Shown here: positions 19,436 to 28,137 of the stretch, piece after piece | Numbering within the stretch: the first letter of the stretch is position 1 | How the letters are laid out: each line of letters opens with the position of its first letter | Program-made: the position numbers and the translations under genes | NCBI RefSeq assembly: GCF_014161445.1 | Contig: NZ_JABBXA010000006.1 | Location: forward strand, 62,001-126,000 | Source: Microbispora sp. H13382 | Lineage (GTDB): Bacteria; Actinomycetota; Actinomycetes; Streptosporangiales; Streptosporangiaceae | Direction of reading: 5' to 3' | Length of the DNA stretch: 64,000 nucleotides | The notes under the pieces: generated by a model | The model's input: the letters and a program-made list of their open reading frames with translations, nothing else | Told to the model about the DNA's origin: nothing | Database searches by the model: none

Positions 19436-21718
19436 ATGAATCAGGACGACCGACTGGGCCCGTACCGGCTGCTGAGGCGGCTCGGTGAGGGCGGCATGGG
19501 CGTGGTTCACCTCGCCCTCGACCCGCAGGGCAGGCAGGTGGCCGTCAAGGTCCTGCGCTCGGAGGTGGCGGGCGACGACGTCGCGCGCAGACGTCTGTCG
19601 CGCGAGGTCGAGACCATGCGGCGGGTGCGCGGGCCGAACATCGCGGAGGTCGTCGACGCCGACGTCACCGGGCGCAGGCCGTACATCGTCACCCGCTACG
19701 TGCCGGGACGGCCGCTCGACGAGGTCGTCAAGAACGACGGGCCGCTGCCCCTCGGCGCTGTGCTCAAGGTGGCCGTCGGGGTGGCCCAGGCCCTCGCCGC
19801 CGTGCACGCCGCGGGGGTCATCCACCGCGACCTGAAGCCGGGCAACGTGCTGATGCTGGACGGCCAGCCGGTGCTGATCGACTTCGGCATCGCGCAGGCG
19901 GTCGACGCCACCCGGCTCACCCAGACCGGCATGTTCATCGGCACGCCCGGCTACCTCGCCCCGGAGATCATCGAGGGCCACGAGGCCGGGCCGCAGGTGG
20001 ACGTGCACGCCTGGGCGGGCACCGTGCTCTACGCCGCCACCGGTCAGCCGCCGTTCGGCAAGGGCACGCTGGAGATGATCTTCTTCAACATCACCTCCGG
20101 CCGGGCCAACGTCGAGGCGGCCCCCGCGCCGATCCAGCCGATGCTGCGCGCCGCGTTCAACCGCGACCCGGCCAGGCGGCCGACGGCGGCCGAGCTCGTG
20201 CGGCAGCTCGCGCGGCTCATGCCCCAGTCTCCGGGCGGCAGGCCCCGGGTGCCCGACGAGATCACCACGGTGCCCAACGTCGACGACACGGGCGGCCAGC
20301 AGGTGCCCGGCTTCGGCTCCGCGGGCGGTCCGCCCACCGGTGGCGCACCGGTGGCGAACCCGTCCCTTCCGGGCAGGCCGGTCGCCGGCGCGCCGTCCAC
20401 CGGGTCGCCGGTGCCGCCGGTGACCCCGCCCGTGGCGCCCGTGGCGACGCCGCCGGTCACGCCGTCCACCGCGGGCGGCCGGGCCGAGGAGTTCGTCTCG
20501 CTGCTGCGCGAGACGCCCCAGGGCGGCCAGGGCGGTCAGGGCGGCCAGGGCGGCGACCCCTTCCCGACCGTACGGGTGACCGGAGAGGACCTGCGCAGGG
20601 CGGGCCTCGGACCGTCAGGCCCGCCCGGGAGTCCGGCACAGGGTTCGATACAGGGCCCCGCGGAGGGCGACATCCCGACCAGGATGCCCCCGCCCCGCAC
20701 CACCGGCCCGTCGGCGTTCCCCGGCGCTCCCGGGACGGGCCCGGCTCCCGTCTCCGGCCCGGTCACCGGCGGGCCCGTGCCGCCGCGCGCCCAGCCGGAC
20801 GAGTGGCAGACGCCGATGCTGCGCCCGGAGGGTGACATCCCCACGCGCCGGGTGACCTCCGAGGAGGTGCGCCAGGCCGTCACCGGCGACACCATGGGAC
20901 CGCGCGGCGCGGCGTCCCCTCACCAGGGGATCGGCGAGCACGGGGACGCGGCGGCGCGTGAGCGGGCCCTGTTCGGGAGCGTGCCGGAGATCTACGAGCG
21001 GACTCCGCACATCCACCAGCCGAACCCCGCGCCGTTCATGCCGACGGTGCGGGTGCCGCCGCCGACCGTGCCGCCCATGCCGTTCCCGTCCGGGGGGCTG
21101 CTGCAGCGCTCGAGGGCGTACGGCGTGACGAGCGCGCTGCTGCTCGTCGTGATGACGTCTCTCGCGGTCATGGCGCCGCTGCTGGTGTGCCTGGTGGCCG
21201 TGCCGGTCGCGGTGCTGCTGCGGGCCGCCGACATGGCCCAGCCGCACCTCAACTCCCGCCGTCCGGCCGGCGCCGCGGCGGCCGACGTGCTGCGCGTGCT
21301 GAGCCGTCCCGCGGAGCTCGTCAAGTCGATCGGCGTCACGATCGCGCTCGTGCCGTACGCGCTGGTCCTGGGGCTGCCGGTGACGCTGCTGCTCACCGTC
21401 CTCTTCGGCGACACGCCCGCGCTCCGGATCGCGGCGCTGAGCTGGGGGGTCGCGACGGCGCTGTGGACGATCTGCGCGGGGCCCGGGGTGGTGGGCCCGA
21501 GCAGGCAGATGCGGCGGACGCTCGCCTCGCTGGTGCCCGGCGAGGGAGCGGCCAAGGGACTCGCCTGGGGGGTCGGCGCACTCGCGGTGCTGACGGCGGC
21601 GATCGCGATCTCCAGCCTCCTGGGTAAACAGACAGCAGGGCACTTCTGGGGCCCGATCGACGTTCTGTCAATACAGGAACGGCTGGAAGACCTGCGTAAC
21701 CAGGCGGGGAATGGGTGA
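19436..21718 (+). CDS. Membrane Ser/Thr protein kinase 1 of a tandem triplet
   Basis: 760 residues. The N-terminal Hanks kinase domain (1-265) has the ATP loop LGEGGMGVVHLAL, the lysine in VAVKVL, the catalytic loop VIHRDLKPGNV and IDFGIAQ, and an activation loop with TQTGMFIGTPGYLAPE. A Pro/Gly-rich linker of about 290 residues follows, containing QGG repeats and two similar GDIPTR segments with nearby Thr that could be phosphosites. About four membrane helices (560-745) end in a short charged tail. There is no PASTA or other external sensor, unlike PknB. TATGGT (19421-19426) precedes the ATG by 9 nt. The next kinase gene begins at its stop. Confidence 0.9.
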   Translation: MNQDDRLGPYRLLRRLGEGGMGVVHLALDPQGRQVAVKVLRSEVAGDDVARRRLSREVETMRRVRGPNIAEVVDADVTGRRPYIVTRYVPGRPLDEVVKNDGPLPLGAVLKVAVGVAQALAAVHAAGVIHRDLKPGNVLMLDGQPVLIDFGIAQAVDATRLTQTGMFIGTPGYLAPEIIEGHEAGPQVDVHAWAGTVLYAATGQPPFGKGTLEMIFFNITSGRANVEAAPAPIQPMLRAAFNRDPARRPTAAELVRQLARLMPQSPGGRPRVPDEITTVPNVDDTGGQQVPGFGSAGGPPTGGAPVANPSLPGRPVAGAPSTGSPVPPVTPPVAPVATPPVTPSTAGGRAEEFVSLLRETPQGGQGGQGGQGGDPFPTVRVTGEDLRRAGLGPSGPPGSPAQGSIQGPAEGDIPTRMPPPRTTGPSAFPGAPGTGPAPVSGPVTGGPVPPRAQPDEWQTPMLRPEGDIPTRRVTSEEVRQAVTGDTMGPRGAASPHQGIGEHGDAAARERALFGSVPEIYERTPHIHQPNPAPFMPTVRVPPPTVPPMPFPSGGLLQRSRAYGVTSALLLVVMTSLAVMAPLLVCLVAVPVAVLLRAADMAQPHLNSRRPAGAAAADVLRVLSRPAELVKSIGVTIALVPYALVLGLPVTLLLTVLFGDTPALRIAALSWGVATALWTICAGPGVVGPSRQMRRTLASLVPGEGAAKGLAWGVGALAVLTAAIAISSLLGKQTAGHFWGPIDVLSIQERLEDLRNQAGNG
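20519..20554 (+). repeat. Four 9-bp tandem repeats in the kinase linker
   Basis: Four copies of CAGGGCGGY in register encode (QGG)4 in the Gly-rich linker of the first kinase. Such short in-frame arrays can vary in copy number between strains without breaking the frame. Confidence 0.85.
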
Positions 21719-21729
21719 CGGGGGACGAC

Positions 21730-23652
21730 ATGTCGGCTACTGAGGCTCCCGAGAGGATCGGGCCCTACCGGCTGCTGCGGCAGCTCGGCGAGGGCGGCAT
21801 GGGGGTGGTCCATCTCGGCCTGGACACGGAGGGACGCGAGGTCGCGGTCAAGGTCCTGCACCCGCACGTCGCGACCGACCTCAAGGCCCGCGACCGGCTC
21901 ACCCGCGAGGTCGAGACCATGCGGCGGGTGCGCAGCAGGCGCGTCGCCGAGGTGCTCGACGCCGACCTGACCGGCGCGGCGCCGTACATCGTGACGCGGT
22001 ACGCCCCCGGACGGACGTTAGAGCAGACGGTGCTGGAGGACGGGCCGCTCGCCGACGACAACGTGATCCGGCTCGCGGTGGGCCTGTGCGAGGCCCTGGT
22101 CGCCATCCACGCGGCCGAGGTCATCCACCGCGACCTCAAGCCGGCCAACGTGATGCTCGTGGACGGCGAGCCGCTGGTGATCGACTTCGGCATCGCCCAT
22201 CTGGTCAACGCCACGCGGCTGACCCAGACCGGGATGTTCGTCGGCACGCCCGGCTACCTCGCCCCGGAGATCATCCGGGACACCGAGATCACCCAGGCCG
22301 CCGACGTGCACGCGCTGGCGGCCACGGTCTTCTTCGCGGCCACCGGCAAGGCGCCGTTCGGCTCGGGCACGTTCGAGTCGGTCTGTTACAACATCCTCGA
22401 AGGCAAGGCGCAGGTGGACCTCGCGCCGGCCTGGCTGCGGGGCTGGCTGCGCCTCGCCCTGGCGTCCGACGCCTCGTCGCGTCCCAGCGCCGCGTCGCTG
22501 CTGCGGCACAGCCGCTCGCTCGATCCCTCGGTCACCGTGCTCCAGGAGAGCGCCCGCGAGACGCCGCGTGACGGCGGGACGCGCATCCTCGACGGCACGC
22601 GGGTGCTCGACGAGGTGGCGCGGACGGACGCGGGCGGCCGGGTGAACGGAGGCGGCGCGAGCCGGACCAGCAAGCTCCCGGCGAACGAGGACAGCTACTC
22701 CGACCTGCTGCCGCCGGTGAACTACGTGGAGCCGGAACGGCCCCGCCGGGAGCCCCGGGAGCCCCGGGCGCCCAGGCAGCGCCGCCCGGTGTCCGCGCCG
22801 CCGCCGGCGCATCCGCAGGCCCCGCCGTACGGACAGGGGGGCCCGCCCCCGCCGCCGTACCAGCCCGCGGTGTACCCGCCGCCGCCGTATCCCGACCAGC
22901 GGGTGGCCGGCTACCCGGAGCCCCGGGTCGCGCCGCCGCCGGCTCCCGCCGCGCCGTACGAACCCGAGCGGAAGCGGACCCCCTACCGGGCGCCGCATCC
23001 GGTGCTCGCGGCCCTGCTGCTGGCCACGCTTGTGGCGCTGGCCTGCCTGCTGCCGGTCGTGGTGGGCCTGTTCGCCGTCGTGGCGGCGCTGTGCCTGCGG
23101 GTGGGGCAGTACCTGATCGGCGACCTCGCCGACCGCCGGGCCACGCGGGGCGCGAGCGGGACCGACCCGCTCCTCGCGGTGCTCGGCACGCCGTGGGCGC
23201 TGATCAAGGCCGGGCTGGCGACGGTGGTCCAGGTCCCGCTGGCCGCGATGTTCGCGATGTGCGTGTGGGGCGGCTTCCACTACCTCGGCGGAGTCAGGCC
23301 CGACCCCGCCGCCGCGTACGCCGCGGGAGCCTTCGTGGCCGGGCTGTTCCTCCTCCCCGGAGGGAAGGCCCCCCGCAAGGCCGTGTCCCGGACGCTGAGC
23401 GCGGTGATCCGGAGCCCCGGAGCGGGAATGATCGTGACGATCGCGGTCGGCACGGTCGCGCTGTTCGCGGTCATGACGGCGCTGTCCGCGGACGCCTCCT
23501 GGGTCCCCTGGCGGCCGCCGTCCGTGGCGGTGGACCACATCGTCGCGGATCTCAAGCAGAGGGGCCAGGACACGGTCGTCAACCTGATCGGCGGCGTGGT
23601 CGGGGACTTCATGGACAGGATCGGCCTGCGCTTCCTGACCTTCTGGACCTGA
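21730..23652 (+). CDS. Membrane Ser/Thr protein kinase 2 of a tandem triplet
   Basis: About 640 residues and clearly a paralogue of the preceding kinase: ERIGPYRLLRQLGEGGMGVV, VAVKVLHPHVA, VIHRDLKPANVMLVDG, VIDFGIAHL and the same activation loop TQTGMFVGTPGYLAPEII. A Pro/Tyr-rich linker (about 335-420) is followed by about five hydrophobic helices (from PVLAALLLATLVALACLLPVV) and an amphipathic tail. ATG at 21730 has GGGGGA 6 nt upstream; a GTG at 21715 that overlaps the first kinase stop (GTGA) is the alternative. Both put it in one operon with kinase 1. The membrane regions of kinases 1 and 2 share layout, so they may form heteromers; this is inference. Confidence 0.9.
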   Translation: MSATEAPERIGPYRLLRQLGEGGMGVVHLGLDTEGREVAVKVLHPHVATDLKARDRLTREVETMRRVRSRRVAEVLDADLTGAAPYIVTRYAPGRTLEQTVLEDGPLADDNVIRLAVGLCEALVAIHAAEVIHRDLKPANVMLVDGEPLVIDFGIAHLVNATRLTQTGMFVGTPGYLAPEIIRDTEITQAADVHALAATVFFAATGKAPFGSGTFESVCYNILEGKAQVDLAPAWLRGWLRLALASDASSRPSAASLLRHSRSLDPSVTVLQESARETPRDGGTRILDGTRVLDEVARTDAGGRVNGGGASRTSKLPANEDSYSDLLPPVNYVEPERPRREPREPRAPRQRRPVSAPPPAHPQAPPYGQGGPPPPPYQPAVYPPPPYPDQRVAGYPEPRVAPPPAPAAPYEPERKRTPYRAPHPVLAALLLATLVALACLLPVVVGLFAVVAALCLRVGQYLIGDLADRRATRGASGTDPLLAVLGTPWALIKAGLATVVQVPLAAMFAMCVWGGFHYLGGVRPDPAAAYAAGAFVAGLFLLPGGKAPRKAVSRTLSAVIRSPGAGMIVTIAVGTVALFAVMTALSADASWVPWRPPSVAVDHIVADLKQRGQDTVVNLIGGVVGDFMDRIGLRFLTFWT

Positions 23653-23691
23653 CCCACCCGGTCCCGTACGGCGAAGCGGGGGAGACACAAC

Positions 23692-24948
23692 TTGGGTACT
23701 CAGGAACAGCTTGGTCCCTATCGTCTGGTCTCCGCGCTCGGCGCCGGGGGGTTCGGAGAGGTCCACCTCGCGCTCGATCCCGACGGGCGTACGGTCGCCG
23801 TGAAGGTCCTGCATCCCCACGTCGCCTCGGACGGCTTCGCGATCGCCCGTCTCGCCCGCGAGGTGGAGACGATGCGGCGGGTTCGCGGGGCGCACGTCGC
23901 CGAGGTGCTGGACGCCTCGCTGTCGGGGGAGCGGCCCTACATCGTCACGCGGTACGTGCAGGGCAGGCCGCTCAGCACGGTCGTGGCCAATGACGGTCCC
24001 GTCGCCGGGGCCGGCCTGCTGCGGCTCGCCCTGGGGCTGGCGGAGGCGCTGGAGTCCATCCACGCGGCCGGCGTCGTCCACCGCGACCTCAAGCCGGCGA
24101 ACGTGATCGTCTCCGAGGCCGAGCCGTACGTGATCGACTTCGGCATCGCCTGCGCGCTGGAGTCGGCCTCGGTCACCGCGTCGGGCGCGGTGGCCGGAAC
24201 GCCCGGCTACCTGGCCCCCGAGGTGCTGGAGGGCCGGGACGCCGGGCCGGAGGCCGACGTGTTCGCCTGGGGGGCGACGCTGGCCTTCGCCGCGTCGGGG
24301 CGGCAGCCGTACGGGACGGGGCCGGCCGCGGCGATCGCCTACCGGGTCGTCCACCGCGAGCCCGACCTGTCGGGCGTGCCGTCCTGGCTCGTGCCGCTCC
24401 TGGAGCGGTGCCTGAGCACCGACCCGGCGGACCGGCCGGCGACGGAGGAGCTGACCGGGCTCCTCAAGGAGGCGGCGCCGGCGCTGGACGGGATCGAGCC
24501 GGCGCGGCCCGCGCTGTCCGAGGCGCCGACCCAGGAGTGGCGGCCCGGTGATCGGCGGCCCAGTGGTGAGCGGCAGAGCGAGCGCGGGCCCTCCCGGCGT
24601 CCCCGGCGGGGAGAGGTGGACGAGACGCGTGCCGCGCGCCGGGAGAGGCTGCACCGCCGCTGGGTGATCGGCTCCGCGGTGGTCGTCGGCCTTTTCGCCG
24701 CCGCCGCGCGCGCCAACCTCCCCGAGGTGTCGCTTCTCCTGCTGGTGCTCTACGGCATCGGCCTGCTGGTGGACGCGGGGTTCGGGCTGCTGGGGAAGTC
24801 CAGGCGGCGGCTTGTGGTGGACCTCGCGGGCGGCGCCGGGGCCGTCGCGGTGTGGGCGCTGCTTTCCGCGTTGTTCAGCACGGCGACGCTCCTCATGGCC
24901 GTCGGGACCGTCCTGTTCCTGCTCGTGATGCTCGTGTTCGCGAGCTGA
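23692..24948 (+). CDS. Membrane Ser/Thr protein kinase 3 of a tandem triplet
   Basis: 418 residues, starting with TTG at 23692 preceded by GGGGGAG. The kinase domain keeps LGAGGFGEVHLAL, VAVKVLHPHVA, VVHRDLKPANVIV and VIDFGIACA, but its activation loop (VTASGAVAGTPGYLAPEVL) lacks the TQTGMF segment of the other two, so its autophosphorylation sites differ. The linker is short and charged (WRPGDRRPSGERQ, then Arg-rich). Three to four C-terminal helices end in LVMLVFAS at the very end of the protein. It lies 39 bp after kinase 2 and closes the triplet. Substrates are unknown. Confidence 0.88.
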   Translation: MGTQEQLGPYRLVSALGAGGFGEVHLALDPDGRTVAVKVLHPHVASDGFAIARLAREVETMRRVRGAHVAEVLDASLSGERPYIVTRYVQGRPLSTVVANDGPVAGAGLLRLALGLAEALESIHAAGVVHRDLKPANVIVSEAEPYVIDFGIACALESASVTASGAVAGTPGYLAPEVLEGRDAGPEADVFAWGATLAFAASGRQPYGTGPAAAIAYRVVHREPDLSGVPSWLVPLLERCLSTDPADRPATEELTGLLKEAAPALDGIEPARPALSEAPTQEWRPGDRRPSGERQSERGPSRRPRRGEVDETRAARRERLHRRWVIGSAVVVGLFAAAARANLPEVSLLLLVLYGIGLLVDAGFGLLGKSRRRLVVDLAGGAGAVAVWALLSALFSTATLLMAVGTVLFLLVMLVFAS

Positions 24949-25020
24949 ACCCGCTGCCGCCCTGCACGTCCCCGGATGCGACCGAGATCCTTGATATCCG
25001 CATTATGCGAAGATGTCGAA

Positions 25021-25968
25021 ATGCTGTCCCGAGTAGCGCTGGCCGCGGCGACGGCCGCCGCGACGTTCGTCACGATCCCCCAGGCCGAGGCCGCGGCGGC
25101 CAAGCCCGTGATCCGTTACGCGGGTCTCGGGTCCTGTCTTCAGGCCGACGGCGGCCGGCAGCCGTGCGGCCCGTTGAAGCTCTGGCTGAGCAACGGCCGC
25201 GTCGTCGCGCTCCCCGGCGCACGCAGGACCGTGGCGCCCGGCGAGTACACCGTCGCCGCCGTCGTCGCGGTCTCCCAGGACGGCGCCCAGGCCGCGTACT
25301 TCGCGGGGAAGGACGGCGTGCTCACGATCTGGGAGGCCGCCACCGGCAGGGCACGTGAGATCCCCGCGGTGACATGGCCGGACGACCTCCAGATGAACGC
25401 GCTGACGCTCTCCCCGGGCGGCCGGTTCGTCGGCATGCGCGGCGTGAACGCCGCCGAATGGGAGATCGAGCGAATCGCGGACACGACCAGTGGAAAGGTC
25501 TTCACGCTGCCGAGGGGGGACCAGTCCTGGGACTTCAGCCCGGACGGGAAGCGCATGATGGCCGGCGACAACCGGACGGCGGTGCTCTACGCGACCGGCA
25601 CCTGGTCGGTGAAATTGCGCCGGTCCGTCTACATGCGGGGTGACCTCGGCCCCGACGGCGTCACGGTGGCCTCGCCGAAGTGGACGAAGGCCGGCGGTTC
25701 CGTCAAGAACGTGGTCCTCACCCGCAACCTGGCCACGGCGAAGAAGAGCAGCATCCCCATCCGGCTTCACGCGGGCGAGGAGGCCTTGAAGGCGCGCTGG
25801 GACAGAGCGGGCCACCTCGACGTCCTGACCCGGTCCGACCGTCACGTGCACGGTGACCTGCGCAGGACGCACACCTGGTATCGGGTGAACCGCGCCACGC
25901 ACCAGTTGCGCCGGCTCGACTCCTTCGTCATCCCGTCCTCGGTGGGGGGCTACGTTCTCGCCGGCTGA
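25021..25968 (+). CDS. Secreted beta-propeller-like protein
   Basis: 315 residues. ATG at 25021 starts a Sec signal peptide (MLSRVALAAATAAATFVTIP, cleavage near AEAAAA). An upstream in-frame ATG at 24976 would bury the signal behind charged residues, so I reject it. The mature part has repeated beta-blade-like phrases such as VAVSQDGAQAAYFAGKDGVL, ALTLSPGGRFVGMRG and WDFSPDGKRMMAG, typical of WD40/TolB-like propellers. No catalytic residues are evident. It follows the kinase triplet by 72 bp and may be the external component of that system, but this is only positional. The family is not named with confidence. Confidence 0.7.
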   Translation: MLSRVALAAATAAATFVTIPQAEAAAAKPVIRYAGLGSCLQADGGRQPCGPLKLWLSNGRVVALPGARRTVAPGEYTVAAVVAVSQDGAQAAYFAGKDGVLTIWEAATGRAREIPAVTWPDDLQMNALTLSPGGRFVGMRGVNAAEWEIERIADTTSGKVFTLPRGDQSWDFSPDGKRMMAGDNRTAVLYATGTWSVKLRRSVYMRGDLGPDGVTVASPKWTKAGGSVKNVVLTRNLATAKKSSIPIRLHAGEEALKARWDRAGHLDVLTRSDRHVHGDLRRTHTWYRVNRATHQLRRLDSFVIPSSVGGYVLAG

Positions 25969-26995
25969 AGGCTCGGGCGGCCGGTGACGCCGGGCAAACC
26001 GCCGACGGGGTACGGCGAGCCAGCCGGGCCATGTGGCGCAGCACTCTCCGTACGGCCGGGTCGTCCGCCTCCAGCGCCCAGAGCACCTCGGCCAGCCCCG
26101 TCCACGCCTCGAGGGTGCCCCTGAGCGGCATGTCCGGCCGGTCGGCCGTACGCAGCGCGTCGTCCAGCGCCGGGCGGGCGGCGGGCGCGTCGTCGCCGAG
26201 CAGGTGGAACCGGGCCTGTGCCACGCCGAGCCGCAGCCGCTGGATCTCGGGGATCTTGGCCCCGGCCCGGGCGAAGTGGTCCTCGCCGAGCGCGGGCAAC
26301 GCCCGTGTCGCCTCCTCGGCGGATTTCAGGACCGCGCTCACGTCGGCAGGGTCACGATCGGCGAGCCGCAGCAGCGCCTCCGCCTGCCCGGTCAGGCCCC
26401 AGTAACCGGAAAGGGTCTCGCCCATCCGGGCGACCGACGTCTCGGCCACCGCCGCCATCAGCGGCGCGGCGGCCGCGTAGCGCCCTCGCTGGATCTCCAG
26501 GTCGGCGAGGAGCCCGAGGCAGTGCTCCGCGAGCCGGGGATCGGCGGGATGACGGCGGGCCAGCGTGAGGACCCGCTGCGCGGCGGTGAACCGCCCCTCC
26601 GCGGTGAGCCGCAGCCCGCGCACGAGAGGGGCACGGGAGACCGCCACCGGGTCCGGCACCGTGGCGATCTCCTCGTCGGCGAGGCGGCCGTAGTGCCGGG
26701 CCACCGCCTCGGACCCGGCGAGGGCGGCCACGACGGCGAAGTTCGCGTACGCCTCGGCGCGTTCGACCGGGCCGCCCGCCCGCTCGGCCGCGTCGAGGTG
26801 ACGCACCACGCTGAGCAGCATCGTGTCCTGCTCCTGCCGGTGGTAGCCGAGCTCGCCGAGGACGGACAGGGTGTGCGCGGCCTCGGCGCCGCGGCCGGGC
26901 GTGACCCTCGGCGTCCTTGTACGTCGCCTGTGCGATGAACCAGTCACCGGCTGCCGGCTGCCGCTCCGGCCTGGGCACCCGCGGCGTCGCCGCAC
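25966..26995 (-). pseudogene. Broken TPR-region gene (remnant of a regulator or cyclase-type protein)
   Basis: A leftward frame carries about 300 residues of helical repeats, for example HLDAAERAGGPVERAEAYAN and LTLARRHPADPRLAEHCLGL, resembling the C-terminal TPR region of large actinobacterial ATPase/cyclase regulators. There is no plausible start: the sequence becomes Arg-rich nonsense upstream of about 26900, whereas a neighbouring frame there reads sensibly (AAGDWFIAQATYKDAEGHAR), which indicates a frameshift. No ATPase, cyclase or DNA-binding domain remains. Its 3' end overlaps the end of the secreted protein gene. I call it a decayed gene; a divergent intact TPR protein with an unusual start is the alternative. 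Confidence 0.45.
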
Positions 26996-26999
26996 AGCG

Positions 27000-28028
27000 C
27001 TAGGGACGCAGTTCCAGTGAGATGTGCGGGGACAGCGCGCGGAGGAACTCGGGGGCGTCGAAGATCTCGCCGGCGGAGGCGACGCCGTCGGTCCTGGTCC
27101 GCCCGCTGAGGATGCGGCCGACCGCCTCCACCGCGAGCGGCGCGGTGACGGCGTAGATGTCCTGGCCGCTCGCCATGGCGCGCCGTTCGGCCCCGCCGGA
27201 GCGCACGACGACGTCGACGAGGAAGGTCTGCGCGGACCGCCCGTGCTGGTCGACGGGGGCGGGCGCCGGCGTGTCCGGGGCCGACAGGTCCCTGGCCGCC
27301 TCGACCGTCATGTAGGTGCGCACGTCGGGGATGGACAGGTGGCTGGGAATGGTGACGACGTCGGCCATCGTGAACTCCCCGATGACGGCACGAGGCCCCA
27401 TCGGGCCGGGGAAGGGCCACTCCAGGGTCGGCAGGTCGTCGTGGTGATACTCCAGCCGGCCGTTCCTGTAACGGACGCGCCGGCCGGCGCGCCGCTGCCC
27501 GGAGACCGTGCCCGATGCGCGTGTCCCGGCGGTGGGGTGCCAACTGCTCAGCCCGTACGCGACGTGCGCCTCGTCGGCCGTGCTCCAGTCGCCCATCGCG
27601 GCGGTCGCCAGCAGGTCGCCGAGGCCGCCGTAGAAGGCCATCGCGGGGACGACCACCGCTCCCGCGGCGCGGGCGCGGTCCGTGAAGTGCCGGAAGGTGT
27701 CGGCGTTGGCCTCGATCTCGGCCGCCACGTCCACGTAGGGGATCCCCGCGCGCAGTGCCGCCTCGATCACAGGCGCGGCCGTCGTGGCGAAGGGACCGGC
27801 ACAGTTGATCACCGCCGCCGCGCCGGCCAGTGCGCGGTCGAGCGAGGCGGGGTCGTCGACCGACGCCTGGCGGGCCTCCAGCCCGGATTCGGACGCCAGC
27901 TTCGTCAGCTTGCCGGCGTCGCGCCCGGACGGAACCGGAACGAACCCGCGCTCGAGCAGATCCGCCACCACGAACCGCCCGGTGTGCCCGTACGCGCCGA
28001 ACACCGCCACCGTGAGCCCCGATCCCAT
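27000..28028 (-). CDS. Saccharopine dehydrogenase-like NAD(P)-binding protein
   Basis: 342 residues. The N-terminal Rossmann motif VAVFGAYGHTGRFVVADLL fits saccharopine-dehydrogenase-like/trans-acting enoyl reductase proteins. AVINCAGPFATTAAPVIEAA and GIPYVDVAAEIEAN are typical of the second part of that domain. No lysine-pathway neighbour is present, so lysine metabolism is unlikely; a reductase acting on an acyl or ketone substrate is more plausible. ATG at 28028 has a strong site (GAAGGAGA). It is divergent from a GlxA-type regulator 109 bp away, which is the likely regulator of this gene. Confidence 0.83.
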   Translation of the reverse strand: MGSGLTVAVFGAYGHTGRFVVADLLERGFVPVPSGRDAGKLTKLASESGLEARQASVDDPASLDRALAGAAAVINCAGPFATTAAPVIEAALRAGIPYVDVAAEIEANADTFRHFTDRARAAGAVVVPAMAFYGGLGDLLATAAMGDWSTADEAHVAYGLSSWHPTAGTRASGTVSGQRRAGRRVRYRNGRLEYHHDDLPTLEWPFPGPMGPRAVIGEFTMADVVTIPSHLSIPDVRTYMTVEAARDLSAPDTPAPAPVDQHGRSAQTFLVDVVVRSGGAERRAMASGQDIYAVTAPLAVEAVGRILSGRTRTDGVASAGEIFDAPEFLRALSPHISLELRP

Positions 28029-28124
28029 GGGTTCTCCTTCTATTTCATGATCTGCCGCGATCTGTTGTGAACATCCTGGCGATCACGGGCATCCCACCGT
28101 GAGTGTCTGGAACGCCATCACTCG

Positions 28125-28130
28125 TACAAT
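28125..28130 (+). promoter_or_regulatory. -10 box of the GlxA-type regulator
   Basis: TACAAT lies 7 nt before the GTG at 28138. No ribosome-binding site is present, so transcription probably begins at the start codon. This decides the start in favour of 28138 over the upstream GTG at 28099. A clear -35 is not visible. Confidence 0.55.
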
Positions 28131-28137
28131 TTCGGAC

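Noticed and set aside
24976..25020. Upstream start for the secreted propeller-like protein
   Set aside because: It would place 15 residues with acidic and cysteine residues before the signal peptide and destroy it.
28099..28137. GTG 28099 as start of the GlxA regulator
   Set aside because: The TACAAT box lies downstream of it, and the added residues do not match the start of GlxA-type proteins.
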